From DATCDR01 sp036510575 (GTDB lineage: Bacteria > Actinomycetota > Acidimicrobiia > Acidimicrobiales > Bog-793), in contig DATCDR010000221.1 in assembly GCA_036510575.1 (NCBI GenBank), positions 1 through 13,961 on the forward strand: DNA of 13,961 bases. The letters run 5' to 3'. How positions within the stretch are numbered: position 1 is the first letter of the stretch; every line of letters starts with the position of its first letter. Below, one piece after another: positions 1-7,645 of the stretch. The translations under genes were made by a program, and so were the position numbers. Below the pieces are notes generated by a model. It had not been told where the DNA came from. It saw nothing but the letters and a program-made list of their open reading frames with translations, and searched no databases.

Positions 1-105
1 ATCAGCGACGCCGAGATGGCCGAGGTCAGCCGCCAGATCAAACCGGACGCGTTCCACGGCGAGTGGAACTACACCGTCCGACCGAAACGAACTACAAGCG
101 TGTAA
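1..105 (+). CDS. ISAzo13-family transposase, C-terminal fragment (5' end outside window)
   Basis: This is an open frame from the first base to a TAA at 103-105, 34 codons. The visible residues include ISDAEMAEV at the beginning and AFHGEWNYTV near the end. From memory of the family, a 'DxxM' segment followed by 'FHGxWNYT' close to the C-terminus is typical of ISAzo13-type (DDE) transposases, which catalyse cut-and-paste or copy movement of the insertion sequence. Only the last part is in the window, so catalytic residues cannot be checked and I cannot say whether the copy is intact. The frame stops just before the truncated end of the glutaminase remnant on the opposite strand, which places the right end of the element somewhere between about 106 and 140. 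No inverted terminal repeat can be assigned because the left end is not visible. The family call rests on a short segment. Confidence 0.72.
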   Translation: MSDAEMAEVSRQIKPDAFHGEWNYTVRPKRTTSV

Positions 106-140
106 CTAACTTGACTGACTTATTTATTGGTAAGCACTTA
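1..140. mobile_element. Right end of an ISAzo13-like insertion sequence (partial)
   Basis: The transposase tail (1-105) is followed by a short AT-rich stretch (about 105-135) unlike the GC-rich flanks. Beyond it the opposite strand carries recognisable STAS-domain coding sequence. The boundary is therefore inferred at about 106-140. The exact terminal inverted repeat and any target-site duplication cannot be defined without the left end. Confidence 0.5.
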
Positions 141-1380
141 GCGAGCGCCTTCTCGGTGAATTCACCAAGTAGGCGTTTCGCACCCGCATCTACTTGACCG
201 ACTCGGTTCGCGTCGAACACGATGAACCTGAGCGTTTGCAGATCCTGGTCGACGGCGCGTGTAAGCAGTTCGGCTGAGCCGAAGTACAGGTCGCTCTGCA
301 ACTCGAAGACAGCGATGCTCTCGCCATGGGCGCGAATCGTCTCGACTGCCTGTTTACTTCGATATCGCGCCGATCGTACGGTCGTCCCTGTGTAGTGTCG
401 CCGCACGACAGAGTTCGGTGACAGGTGTGTCCGGTTGAGGTGAAGGCCGAATCCTTGCGAGAGCTGTTCGCAGACGGCGACTCCCCTCACGCTGTTTCCT
501 CGGCTGTCGAGCGGCGGCGAGAAGACGCCGATCCCAAGCTGTCCTGGCACGACCGCGATGATCCCGCCCGCCACGCCGCTTTTCGCGGGTATGCCCACGC
601 GAAAGACCCACTCACCTGAGAAGTCGACCTCCCGCACGTGGTCATCACGCTGAGGACCCGCACGGTCTCCTCCTCGCTCAGTGCGCGTTCGCCAGTTACG
701 GGGTTCACGCCGCGGTTCGCGAGCGTCGCTGCCATCACGGCGAGGTCTCGACAGTCCACGAGGACCGAGCACTGTCGAAAGTACAAATCGAGCGCGGACT
801 CCACATCGTCGGGGCCGATTCCGAGTGCTCGCATGAAGTAGGTAATGGCGCGGTTTCGATCGCCTGCCTCGCGCTCCGCCGCGAAGACCCGTTCGTCGAT
901 GTCGAGAGTCCTGCCCGCGAACCTCGAGAGGCCATCGATAATGCGCCTCCATTGCTGCTCGGCGTCGTTTCCGCTGACCAGGCTTGTCGTGAGGATCGCG
1001 CCGGCATTTACCATCGGGTTGTAGGGCCGGCGAGTGTTCTCCTCGACGGTGATCGAGTTGAACGGGTCTCCGGTCGGCTCGCCCCCAACGACTCGGAGAA
1101 CCTCTCTCTCGCCCCGGTCCTGAAGCGCCATGCCGTAGACGAACGCCTTCGAGATCGATTGAATCGTGAACGGAAGCCGGGTGTCGCCCGTCTCGTATGC
1201 ATGGCCGTCAGTAGTCACGAGTGATACGCCGAACCACGACGGGTCGGCCTCGGAGAGTGGCGGGATGTAGCTCGCGGGGTCACCGTCGGCGAGGTCCCTG
1301 AACCGCGAGTAGAGATCGTCGATCAAGGCCGAAACAGGGAGCGCTTGGGCGTTGTAGGTGTTAGAAGTCACGATCCACAC
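106..1380 (-). pseudogene. glsA: Glutaminase A with C-terminal STAS domain, frameshifted and truncated
   Basis: Family role: glutaminase hydrolyses L-glutamine to glutamate and ammonia in the cytoplasm, using a beta-lactamase-like Ser-x-x-Lys fold. Starting at a GTG (1380), residues 1-250 match the family. Visible motifs are FTIQSISK (S75/K78), the NPMVNAGAI segment at about 121-129, and YFRQCS (Y200). After the conserved MTTCG (about 246-250) the frame is wrong. The expected continuation (FSGEWVFRVGIPAKSG, then the VVPGQLGIGVFSPPLD region) is read one frame over. This indicates a net one-base loss at about 626-630. In the second frame the glutaminase domain ends around 430, followed by a STAS-like domain (for example IAVFELQSDLYFGSAELL). 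That domain is cut off at about 130-140, and the open frame then runs into IS DNA to a stop at 92-94. Actinobacterial homologues often carry glutaminase-STAS, sometimes with a cyclic-nucleotide domain. Any such tail is missing. A sequencing error could explain the frameshift but not the truncated end. Confidence 0.85.
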
Positions 1381-1408
1381 TCTTCCCGTGGTGAAGCATT
1401 TCCATGCG

Positions 1409-1429
1409 GTGAGCGTGTCCGCCGCTCAC
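1409..1429. promoter_or_regulatory. Perfect 7-bp inverted repeat upstream of the glutaminase remnant
   Basis: GTGAGCG (1409-1415), a 7-nt spacer, then CGCTCAC (1423-1429). It lies 29 nt upstream of the GTG start of the minus-strand glutaminase remnant and about 100 nt downstream of the DMFase-like stop. It could be an operator or an RNA hairpin. No U-tract follows on either strand, so a classic intrinsic terminator is less likely. Confidence 0.35.
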
Positions 1430-1473
1430 GGCCGAACTAAAACAGCAACGGTCACTTTGCTCGATGCAGATTA

Positions 1474-1493
1474 GGGGCGGCGTGTTTAGCCCC
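1474..1493 (-). terminator. Possible weak terminator hairpin after the DMFase-like gene
   Basis: GGGGC (1474-1478) and GCCCC (1489-1493) can pair across a 10-nt loop, 40-59 nt beyond the stop codon of the minus-strand gene ending at 1533. The stem is short and only a TAATC stretch follows on the minus strand. The position fits a terminator but the structure is weak. Confidence 0.25.
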
Positions 1494-1532
1494 AGTATCT
1501 GGAGGATGAACGGCGTGTTACGGCCGCGTTGT

Positions 1533-3299
1533 CTAGGACCCGGCCGGCTTCACGAGTTGCGAGTTGGCTACCGAAGGCTTGCTTCGCCCTGCCGGGCCCT
1601 GTCCGAAGAGATGAAGAAGATTTCCGGTGATCTTGCTGGTAAGTCTCGCCGGACACGCCCTGTCGGTCGCCGGGCACTCATCAAGGGTGGTGATCCAGTT
1701 CACCGTGCCGGAGTCGAACACTCCTGCCTCGGACTTCGGATCGGTGTAGTAGGTCATGTCGGAGTACGTCTCGGCGTCCCACTCACCGTCGGAGGTGAAG
1801 GCCACCGAGATCGGGACCGGCGAGTGCCCAAGCACCTCGAGATCGCTCGGCATCGGAGAGCTCGGGGACAGATGGTCGATATCGGAGGCGATGACCTCGG
1901 GAATCTTCGATCCGTCACGGAGACCGGTGCCAGAAAAGATCCACGACGAGGCATCGGTAACGACGAACGCGGCGGCCTTGCCGGGATAGAGGAAGCCGCT
2001 GTAAAGCTCGCCGACTAACGCGGTGACCGAGTAGTCGGTTGGCGACGACGCCCAGGTGTTCCCGGTTACGTCGTTCTGGCTGGCCTTGCCGTTCAGCGGG
2101 TCCTCGTCTGCATCGCGGTAATCGACGACTTCGCGCGACCGGCCGAGGGGTGATGCTTGGAGCCTCGCGTGGCGGACGATCGCTGCAGCCGAGAAGAACG
2201 CTACGTTCTCGCCCTTTCCGATCGCGGTTTGCACACCTGAGAGTTCAGCGTAGGTCCATGTCTCATCGTGCGCGAGCGAGAGGATCGCCCGGTGACCAAG
2301 GAGCAGTGAGGGTTGCTCGCTAACTGCCACGTCGGTGGTGTAGGTGACGTCAAGGCCGTGCTGCTCGGCGAACTCCACGAGCGGCAGCTCCTCGGTGAGG
2401 AAGTCCTCGGCACCGTTGCTCTCGGCGTAGGGGCGATCAAAAGAGACGATCCGCGAGCGGTTGCAGGTCGGGTAGGCAGCAGTCGTGGTGCCGAAGGTGC
2501 AGGGTCCCTCGCCCAGGTAGAAGTCGTACCCGCCGAAGGTGTTCCAGCCCTCTTCGGTCATGGAGCGGGCGATCACGAGGTAGGCGGCGCGGCTCGAGGG
2601 CTGTGAGACTGTGAGCAACACATAGCTCTGCTGGGCACCGCTTCCGACCAATTTGAGTAGGTAGTCGCCAGGGACGAAGGCCGGGGTAATCCGGACGATC
2701 GCAGAGGGCGACCAGTTGTCACAACTCACCATGTTCACCGGCGAGGTCACCGGGCAAGGTGGCTGGATCTTGGCCAGAATCGGAGCGGATCGCCAGACTT
2801 CCCGCGCGCCTTTGCCCTGGTACCAGCCCATTCGGTATGCGATGACCTCGAAGGTTCGCGCCGGCGTCGAAACGTAGAGGGATACCTGGTCGCCTCGCAC
2901 GGCGTCGGTCGTCGAAGCGAAGCCCTCGATGTATTTCCGGTGCCGCGGGTTAATACGCCAGGCGTTGGTGCCGGGCAGTTTGTTCTCGGCAATTACCACC
3001 GAGGACTCGACTCCGTCGGGCCCGAGAGAGGTCCGCGCGGCCCGGCTTTGAGAGCTCTTCTGTTCGGACGCGGCACTTGACAGATCCACGCTCCGCGCGG
3101 CTGTCGCTCCTCGCTGGCCCGATCCGACGTCATGCCCAGCGCCTGTTGCGACGATGATGCCGGCGACGAGCACCGCGACGGCTACAACCGCGCCGATCAG
3201 GCCCGCTCGACGACGAGCGAATCGAGCGCGCCGACGATGCGACTTTCGGGGAGATTTACCGAGCCGATTCGAGGCTTCTTCGTGGTCAGCGGCCGGCAC
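1533..3299 (-). CDS. Membrane-anchored N,N-dimethylformamidase large-subunit-like protein
   Basis: 588 aa from a GTG start. The N-terminus is strongly basic (residues 19-31), followed by one hydrophobic helix (about 33-53), which reads as a signal anchor with an exported body. An Ala/Ser-rich linker leads to the conserved part: YIEGFAST (about 123-130), YRMGWYQGKGAREV (about 155-168), GWNTFGGYDFY (about 251-261), a DETWT block (about 345-349), ENVAFFSAAAI (about 364-374) and YSDMTYYTDP near 512-521. From memory these are hallmarks of the N,N-dimethylformamidase large-subunit C-terminal domain family (PF20254). In actinobacteria most members are uncharacterised secreted proteins, so amidase activity is not established here. 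The neighbours, a transporter fusion, a methyltransferase and a glycosyltransferase, hint at an envelope role, which is inference. A TAGGTT box 6 nt before the GTG and no clear Shine-Dalgarno suggest a leaderless mRNA. It has at least four Cys in the exported part, which could form disulfides. Confidence 0.8.
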   Translation of the reverse strand: MPAADHEEASNRLGKSPRKSHRRRARFARRRAGLIGAVVAVAVLVAGIIVATGAGHDVGSGQRGATAARSVDLSSAASEQKSSQSRAARTSLGPDGVESSVVIAENKLPGTNAWRINPRHRKYIEGFASTTDAVRGDQVSLYVSTPARTFEVIAYRMGWYQGKGAREVWRSAPILAKIQPPCPVTSPVNMVSCDNWSPSAIVRITPAFVPGDYLLKLVGSGAQQSYVLLTVSQPSSRAAYLVIARSMTEEGWNTFGGYDFYLGEGPCTFGTTTAAYPTCNRSRIVSFDRPYAESNGAEDFLTEELPLVEFAEQHGLDVTYTTDVAVSEQPSLLLGHRAILSLAHDETWTYAELSGVQTAIGKGENVAFFSAAAIVRHARLQASPLGRSREVVDYRDADEDPLNGKASQNDVTGNTWASSPTDYSVTALVGELYSGFLYPGKAAAFVVTDASSWIFSGTGLRDGSKIPEVIASDIDHLSPSSPMPSDLEVLGHSPVPISVAFTSDGEWDAETYSDMTYYTDPKSEAGVFDSGTVNWITTLDECPATDRACPARLTSKITGNLLHLFGQGPAGRSKPSVANSQLVKPAGS

Positions 3300-3305
3300 G
3301 ACAAG

Positions 3306-3311
3306 AACCTA
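3306..3311 (-). promoter_or_regulatory. -10-like box TAGGTT, leaderless start of the DMFase-like gene
   Basis: TAGGTT on the minus strand fits the actinobacterial -10 consensus TAnnnT. It ends 6 nt before the GTG at 3299, so transcription would begin at or next to the start codon. No good ribosome binding site and no convincing -35 are seen. The same spacing occurs before two other genes in the window. Confidence 0.45.
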
Positions 3312-3404
3312 ATGGGAGATCGACCACCGGTCTCGAATCAGTCGCGTTCGATGGAACTCGCCAAGCCGGACACGCGTGACGCCAGCTCCTTGCCGGCGCC
3401 AGTT

Positions 3405-5336
3405 TCACGGCGCGAGAACGTCAGCCGACTCGAACACAGCCTCCCCGACCGCCAGACCCATGAGCTCGGTGCGGACGACGTCTGAACGCAAGAACGCGCC
3501 CGCGTCGCCGGTAAATCGCAATTGACCGTCGATGAGGACGAAGACCTCCGAGGAGATCTGGGCGACCATCTGAAGGTCATGCTCTACGAGCACAATCGTG
3601 GTGTCCCGACCGAGTTCGACCAAGATCTCCGCTAGGCGCTCCCGCTGCACACTGCCCAAGCCGGAGGCCGGTTCGTCCAGCATCAACAGGCGGGGGCCGG
3701 CGACGATCGCCCGGGCCAACTCAACCATCCGCTGCCCTTCGAGCGTCATCTGCCCTACCTGGGAGGACGCGAGGTGACCGATTCCCACGCGCCCAATCGC
3801 CACTCGAGCGCGCTCGCGGGCTTCGCGCAAGTCACTGTGGAAAAGCGCGTGCGGCAGGAACGTACGGTGGGAATCGAGCGCGGCTACTGCCACGTTGTCG
3901 AGGACGGTTCGTCCACTCATGAGGCGTACTGACTGGAGCGTGCGGGCGATGCCGAGCTCCGCGCGTTCGTACGGCGGCGCTTTTGTGACGTCCACACCAT
4001 CGATGAGGATCTGTCCCTCGTCCGCGCTGCGACCGCCGGCGACAAGCTCGAACAGCGTTGTCTTGCCCGCACCGTTTGGCCCGCAGATCGCATGGATGCC
4101 CAATCCTCGGATTGCCAGACTGACGTCATAAACCGCCACGACCCCGCCGTACCTCTTGGTCAGGTGTAGGCACTCAAGTCGCGCCAACTCACCAGCGTCG
4201 GAGCTCAACAAGGTTTCGGAATGCCCCGTCACCGGGTCGTCTGAAGCAACGCGAAGCGCTGTCGCAGATCTGACCTCGACGAGCTCAGGGTGCGCGTTGC
4301 CACACGGCTGCGCCGCTCCGTGCATACCACCGAGTTTGGATCTGACCGAAAGCTTCGAAGCAAGCCGACGGATCACTCTTCGCGGAAGCTGGATAACGCC
4401 ATCTGGCGCGTACAGCAGGATCAGCGTGAACAATGCTCCCTCGACGATGAGGAGATGTGTTCCGACCCAGTTGTTCGTTCCCGACAGAAAGTCGATGCCG
4501 ACGGCGCCGATCACCGCGCCGCACACGCTCGTGCGCCCTCCGATAAAGAGCATCAGCAGTAGTAAGAGCTCCGCACCTTGACTAAAGGTGAGCGGCGATA
4601 CGAACGTCTGGGTGCCTGCGTAGACCACCCCTCCCAAGGTCGCGATCCCAGAGCCGAGCACGAAGATCTCCAACTTCCGACGGGGGGTGATGACTCCGAG
4701 CGCTGAGGCCATCCGTTCGTCACTTGCCAACAATGCGAGCTCGAGCCCGATCCCCGAGCTCATGATTCGGGCGCAGACGAACATGCAGCAACCGAGCAGG
4801 AGAACGCCGATAAGGCCGGACAGCTCCACTGTCGAGGTGAACGAGGAGCCCGTCCAGATCGCCGAGATTCCGCCAAGACCCGTCGTAGCGCCGAGGTAGT
4901 TCGTCCCGCCGACCAAACCGACGACAATGGCGGGAAAGAACAGCGTCGCCAATGCGAGCGCGAACCCAGGCGCCCTCGTACACGCCGTCCCGATGAGCGC
5001 GCTCAACACGACAGAGGCCGCAACCACCACGACGCTCGCTAGCGGCACAGCCCATCCGAACTTGACGTTCAATACGGCGACCCCGTAAGCGCCAAAGCCC
5101 ATGAATACCGACTGGCTAAAGGCCAGCTGACGCGTGTAGCCAACTTGGAGCGACATGCCGACGACCACGATCGAGTAGCAGATCGCGAGCTGGAACATCG
5201 AGTCGTAGAAGTTGCCGTTTAAAACAAGAAGAACAACGGTACCTATGACACTCACCGCAACCGCGGAGATCAGGGGTCCGGCGAACAGCGGGAGTCGCTC
5301 GACCAAGCCGAGCGATACCGGGCGAGAGGATGACAA
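3405..5336 (-). CDS. Branched-chain amino-acid type ABC transporter, permease (LivM) fused to ATPase (LivG)
   Basis: 643 aa from a TTG start. Residues 1-325 form a LivM-type inner-membrane permease with about eight to nine hydrophobic segments (for example 20-40, 48-63, 100-117, 126-142, 172-190, 223-240, 256-283, 297-310). It includes a DERMASALG element (about 206-214) that matches the conserved cytoplasmic loop of LivM. A polar linker (about 330-385) joins it to a LivG-type ATPase (386-643). Walker A is GPNGAGKTT (419-427), the Q-loop is near Q468, the signature is MTLEGQ (530-535, off the usual LSxGQ/LPYGQ), Walker B is LLMLDEP (550-556), and the switch His is in VEHD (586). The family imports branched-chain amino acids, amides, urea or similar solutes. 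LivH, LivF and a periplasmic binding protein are absent nearby, so this fusion must find partners elsewhere or be an orphan. It starts 41 nt after the methyltransferase stop, so cotranscription is possible. No strong Shine-Dalgarno is seen and the start is uncertain by some codons. Confidence 0.88.
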   Translation of the reverse strand: MSSSRPVSLGLVERLPLFAGPLISAVAVSVIGTVVLLVLNGNFYDSMFQLAICYSIVVVGMSLQVGYTRQLAFSQSVFMGFGAYGVAVLNVKFGWAVPLASVVVVAASVVLSALIGTACTRAPGFALALATLFFPAIVVGLVGGTNYLGATTGLGGISAIWTGSSFTSTVELSGLIGVLLLGCCMFVCARIMSSGIGLELALLASDERMASALGVITPRRKLEIFVLGSGIATLGGVVYAGTQTFVSPLTFSQGAELLLLLMLFIGGRTSVCGAVIGAVGIDFLSGTNNWVGTHLLIVEGALFTLILLYAPDGVIQLPRRVIRRLASKLSVRSKLGGMHGAAQPCGNAHPELVEVRSATALRVASDDPVTGHSETLLSSDAGELARLECLHLTKRYGGVVAVYDVSLAIRGLGIHAICGPNGAGKTTLFELVAGGRSADEGQILIDGVDVTKAPPYERAELGIARTLQSVRLMSGRTVLDNVAVAALDSHRTFLPHALFHSDLREARERARVAIGRVGIGHLASSQVGQMTLEGQRMVELARAIVAGPRLLMLDEPASGLGSVQRERLAEILVELGRDTTIVLVEHDLQMVAQISSEVFVLIDGQLRFTGDAGAFLRSDVVRTELMGLAVGEAVFESADVLAP

Positions 5337-5377
5337 GCTACAGGCCGTTCCGGGTGAAACCCAGTAACAAGCTGTAG

Positions 5378-6082
5378 CTACTTCCGTCCGACTACGAGGT
5401 TGGATACCCCAAGGCGAGAGATTCCCGGCAGGTGGTCAATAGTCGTGATTTTGCTACGAAATAACTCGGTTAGACGTGCCGGAATCCAGGAGTATTCCTC
5501 AAATACCGGCATCACGAAGCCAGCCTCGATGATCCCGAAGCCATGCGCAATCATCTGATCACGGATTTGGCTCGGCCAGAAGTTTCGCGCCGTGACCCAC
5601 GACTCGGTCAGTGAGTTCGGCAGCCAGGGCACGATCGGCGTAGGCCTCTTCGACGTCCAGGATCCAACGTGCATGGTGTGCCCCTCGAAGGGAAAGCCGC
5701 GGTTCGGCGAGATCAACACGAGAACGCCGTCACGGCGAAGCATCCGGTAGACCTCTCGAAGCGTTTCGGCCTCATCGTCCACGTGCTCAAAGACCTCGTT
5801 CATGAAGACTCCATCGAGCGAGTCATCTGGGAACACGTGGCCGTCGTCGTAGCTGTAGAAGTCGATCTCGGGGTGTCGCTGTCGAGCTTCGGCGATTCGG
5901 TCTACCTCGGTATCGATGCCGACAACAGAGTCGGCTCCGAGGTCCAGCAGACCAGCGGTATACCCACCATCTGCACAGCCATAATCAAGCCAGTCACCGC
6001 CCTTTACGTACTTCGAGATACGGTCCAGCCGGTACTTCGTATTGAATGGGGATGCGGTCGAGCTTCCCGGCTCGATTTTCAT
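5378..6082 (-). CDS. Class I SAM-dependent methyltransferase
   Basis: 234 aa, ATG start, preceded by a clear GA-rich ribosome binding site (GGTGAGGGTGG, minus strand, 6087-6097) 4 nt from the start. This makes it the one gene on this strand with an evident Shine-Dalgarno. Motif I, LDYGCADGGYT (about 32-42), is the glycine-rich SAM loop. VVGIDTEVDRI (about 53-63) gives the acidic residue that binds the SAM ribose. VFMNEVFEHV (about 92-101) and VLVLISPNRG (about 120-129) are the usual post-motif strands of Methyltransf_11-type enzymes. The C-terminal half has several Trp/Pro-rich stretches (WLPNSLTESW, about 153-162) that probably shape the acceptor site. The acceptor cannot be predicted. A glycosyltransferase 0.5 kb upstream on the same strand makes a glycan or glycolipid acceptor plausible. 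It ends 41 nt before the transporter fusion. Confidence 0.85.
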   Translation of the reverse strand: MKIEPGSSTASPFNTKYRLDRISKYVKGGDWLDYGCADGGYTAGLLDLGADSVVGIDTEVDRIAEARQRHPEIDFYSYDDGHVFPDDSLDGVFMNEVFEHVDDEAETLREVYRMLRRDGVLVLISPNRGFPFEGHTMHVGSWTSKRPTPIVPWLPNSLTESWVTARNFWPSQIRDQMIAHGFGIIEAGFVMPVFEEYSWIPARLTELFRSKITTIDHLPGISRLGVSNLVVGRK

Positions 6083-6595
6083 ACGTCCACCCTCACCTAA
6101 TCGTCGCGGGTTCTCGAGATCGCTCGCCTACGGTTCTTCCTCGTAATTTAAGCATGAATAGCCGAGCGTTCCTCTCGTCTCGGCTGCGGACAGCCCCGCA
6201 TTTGCGCTCGGATCGATCGTTCGCGCAGTCCAGAGACCGCGTTTCCAGCCGACATTCCCAGGGGCTGGAGTTCTGGCGGCTCCCGCCGGCGCGGCATGGT
6301 CACACCGCCAATCGCGAGCTGGCGCTACGAGCGCGGGAAACGTGGGTCTAACCTTAACCATTAACCCTCAACCCTAACGCTCAGCTTGACGTTTATAGTT
6401 AGTAAGAGGTGGGAAGGACGGGATCAAGTCGCTCCGAGGATTGAAACGAGTGGGAACTTCGGAAGGTTGAGAACTCCTCGGCGACGAGGCTTCAAGGCCG
6501 CGCACGGGTGTCGAAGACAAAGCGGCTGTCGGCCCAGACGAACCGAGCATGTGACGCTTTCCCCTTCCGAGGGCCTCAGGATGGGGCTTCCATTC
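6083..6595. other. 513-bp stretch without a convincing gene
   Basis: This lies between the glycosyltransferase stop and the methyltransferase start (both minus strand). Open frames here on both strands read as low-complexity Arg/Ala/Pro shadows with no recognisable domain. It holds the methyltransferase ribosome binding site (6087-6097), an AT-rich patch around 6143-6160, an array of four heptamers (6348-6375) and an AT-rich TATAGT (6394-6399). A small 5-bp hairpin (CCTCG/CGAGG, 6476-6489) lies beyond them. I see no tRNA or recognisable RNA gene. Confidence 0.5.
6348..6375. repeat. Four contiguous heptamer repeats, consensus TAACCCT
   Basis: CTAACCT, TAACCAT, TAACCCT and CAACCCT run end to end, and a fifth partial unit (AACG) follows. 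The complementary strand reads as AGGGTTA-like units. A 7-bp direct-repeat array in a non-coding gap suggests either a protein-binding array or a simple slippage repeat. A TATAGT sequence lies at 6394-6399 on the plus strand, with the last heptamer covering the -35 position. Confidence 0.6.
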
Positions 6596-7639
6596 TTAGT
6601 CGCCGCGTCCGGACCTCACAGCGCTGCGCGATTGCAACGACCCTCGAACTCGGCCGACCCCAAAACCAAATGTCGTTATCGCCAAGCCGGCGACGATCGC
6701 GGCCGCGCGACCAAGGCCCGCGACGTCACCGCGAAGGCCCGCAGCGAGGCCACGAAAAGCCCCCATCGGCAAAGTGTGCATCGTGTATGCCCGTTCAGAC
6801 GCCAGGCCGGACGAACTGCCGACGCTCGAGACGACGAGCGCCTTGGAGAGGCCCTCGTTGTAACAGCGACTGGCGAAGTACCGGGCATTGAGCCGCGTGC
6901 CAGGAACGGCATGGTTCACGGAGGCTTCTGGCACGTAGACAATTCGGCCATTCGTAGCCGCGATTAGTCGGATACAGAGGTCCGTCTCTTCGCAACCCAA
7001 TGCTTTCGTGCCCACGCGGCCGATCTCAGTCGAGAACCCACCGACCTCGACGAGCTCCTTGCGCCGCATCGACATATTGCACCCGATGACGTTTCGTACG
7101 TCGCTCATCTTCGTCGGAAGCCCTATGTAGCTGCACCCGATCACCCAGTCGAATTCGAGTGGCCACCAGGCGGGGCGGGGCGCACGTAGCACGGGCGTCG
7201 CGGAGCCCCCAGATCCAACGACCGATTGATCCCGGTAAGGAGCCGTCAGTATCTCCAGCCACTCGCGCTCCGCTGCGGCGTCATCGTCGAGAAAGGCAAC
7301 AATCTCCCCGGACGCTGTGGCCACGGCGGTGTTTCTCGCACCCGATAGACCGCGTTGCTCGGCGTTTGCGACGATGACGATCGCTGGTCCCGATGTGCCG
7401 TCGCTGCCCCAATGCTCCCGAGCGCGTGCCAAGAGCTCTTCGTTGTAGTCGATGACCAGGACGATCTCAGTTGGAGCCTGCGACTGCTCGAGTGCGGAGG
7501 TGACGGCCCCAACGATGTCGTCCCAGCGATTGAGGGTGTACGCGCAGATAGCGACGGTGATCGAGGGCGCTTCCTCCTTCAGCCGCTCCAAGGACCCAGT
7601 GGTCGTCGATTCCGTACCCGTGGACTTCTCGCCGAGCAT
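6596..7639 (-). CDS. Family 2 glycosyltransferase (GT-A fold)
   Basis: 347 aa, ATG start. The GT-A nucleotide-sugar binding domain begins with SITVAICAYTLNRWD (about 26-40). It continues with the GLSGARNTAV element (about 97-106), the metal-binding triad in VAFLDDDA (D118-D120), and the acceptor/catalytic region GCEETDLCIRL (about 215-225), in which E217/E218 and D220 correspond to the ED motif. A hydrophobic C-terminal segment (about 308-328) flanked by basic residues probably attaches it to the membrane. The family transfers a sugar from a nucleotide diphosphate donor to a glycan or lipid acceptor. Donor and acceptor cannot be deduced. No Shine-Dalgarno is present at the ATG, but a TAACGT box sits exactly 6 nt upstream, which supports this start as a leaderless one. 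The gene follows GDH by 142 bp and is probably transcribed separately from it. A methyltransferase lies 0.5 kb downstream on the same strand. Confidence 0.88.
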   Translation of the reverse strand: MLGEKSTGTESTTTGSLERLKEEAPSITVAICAYTLNRWDDIVGAVTSALEQSQAPTEIVLVIDYNEELLARAREHWGSDGTSGPAIVIVANAEQRGLSGARNTAVATASGEIVAFLDDDAAAEREWLEILTAPYRDQSVVGSGGSATPVLRAPRPAWWPLEFDWVIGCSYIGLPTKMSDVRNVIGCNMSMRRKELVEVGGFSTEIGRVGTKALGCEETDLCIRLIAATNGRIVYVPEASVNHAVPGTRLNARYFASRCYNEGLSKALVVSSVGSSSGLASERAYTMHTLPMGAFRGLAAGLRGDVAGLGRAAAIVAGLAITTFGFGVGRVRGSLQSRSAVRSGRGD

Positions 7640-7645
7640 CCTTCG

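Noticed and set aside
1464..2018. Plus-strand open frame of 184 codons
   Set aside because: It is antisense to the DMFase-like gene and its residues look like a high-GC shadow frame.
6128..6361. Minus-strand 77-codon frame in the gap before the methyltransferase
   Set aside because: It has low complexity, no clear ribosome site and no similarity that I recognise. It could be real, but nothing supports it.
6340..6380. Telomere-like repeat as a linear replicon end
   Set aside because: There are only four imperfect units with genes continuing on both sides, so it is not a replicon terminus.
6386..6391. TTGACG as a -35 element
   Set aside because: The only good -10-like sequence (TATAGT, 6394-6399) is 2 nt away, so the two cannot form one promoter.
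6386..6967. Plus-strand open frame of 193 codons beginning near the heptamer array
   Set aside because: It is Arg/Pro-rich with no recognisable domain, starts with TTG without a ribosome site and mostly lies antisense to the well-supported glycosyltransferase.
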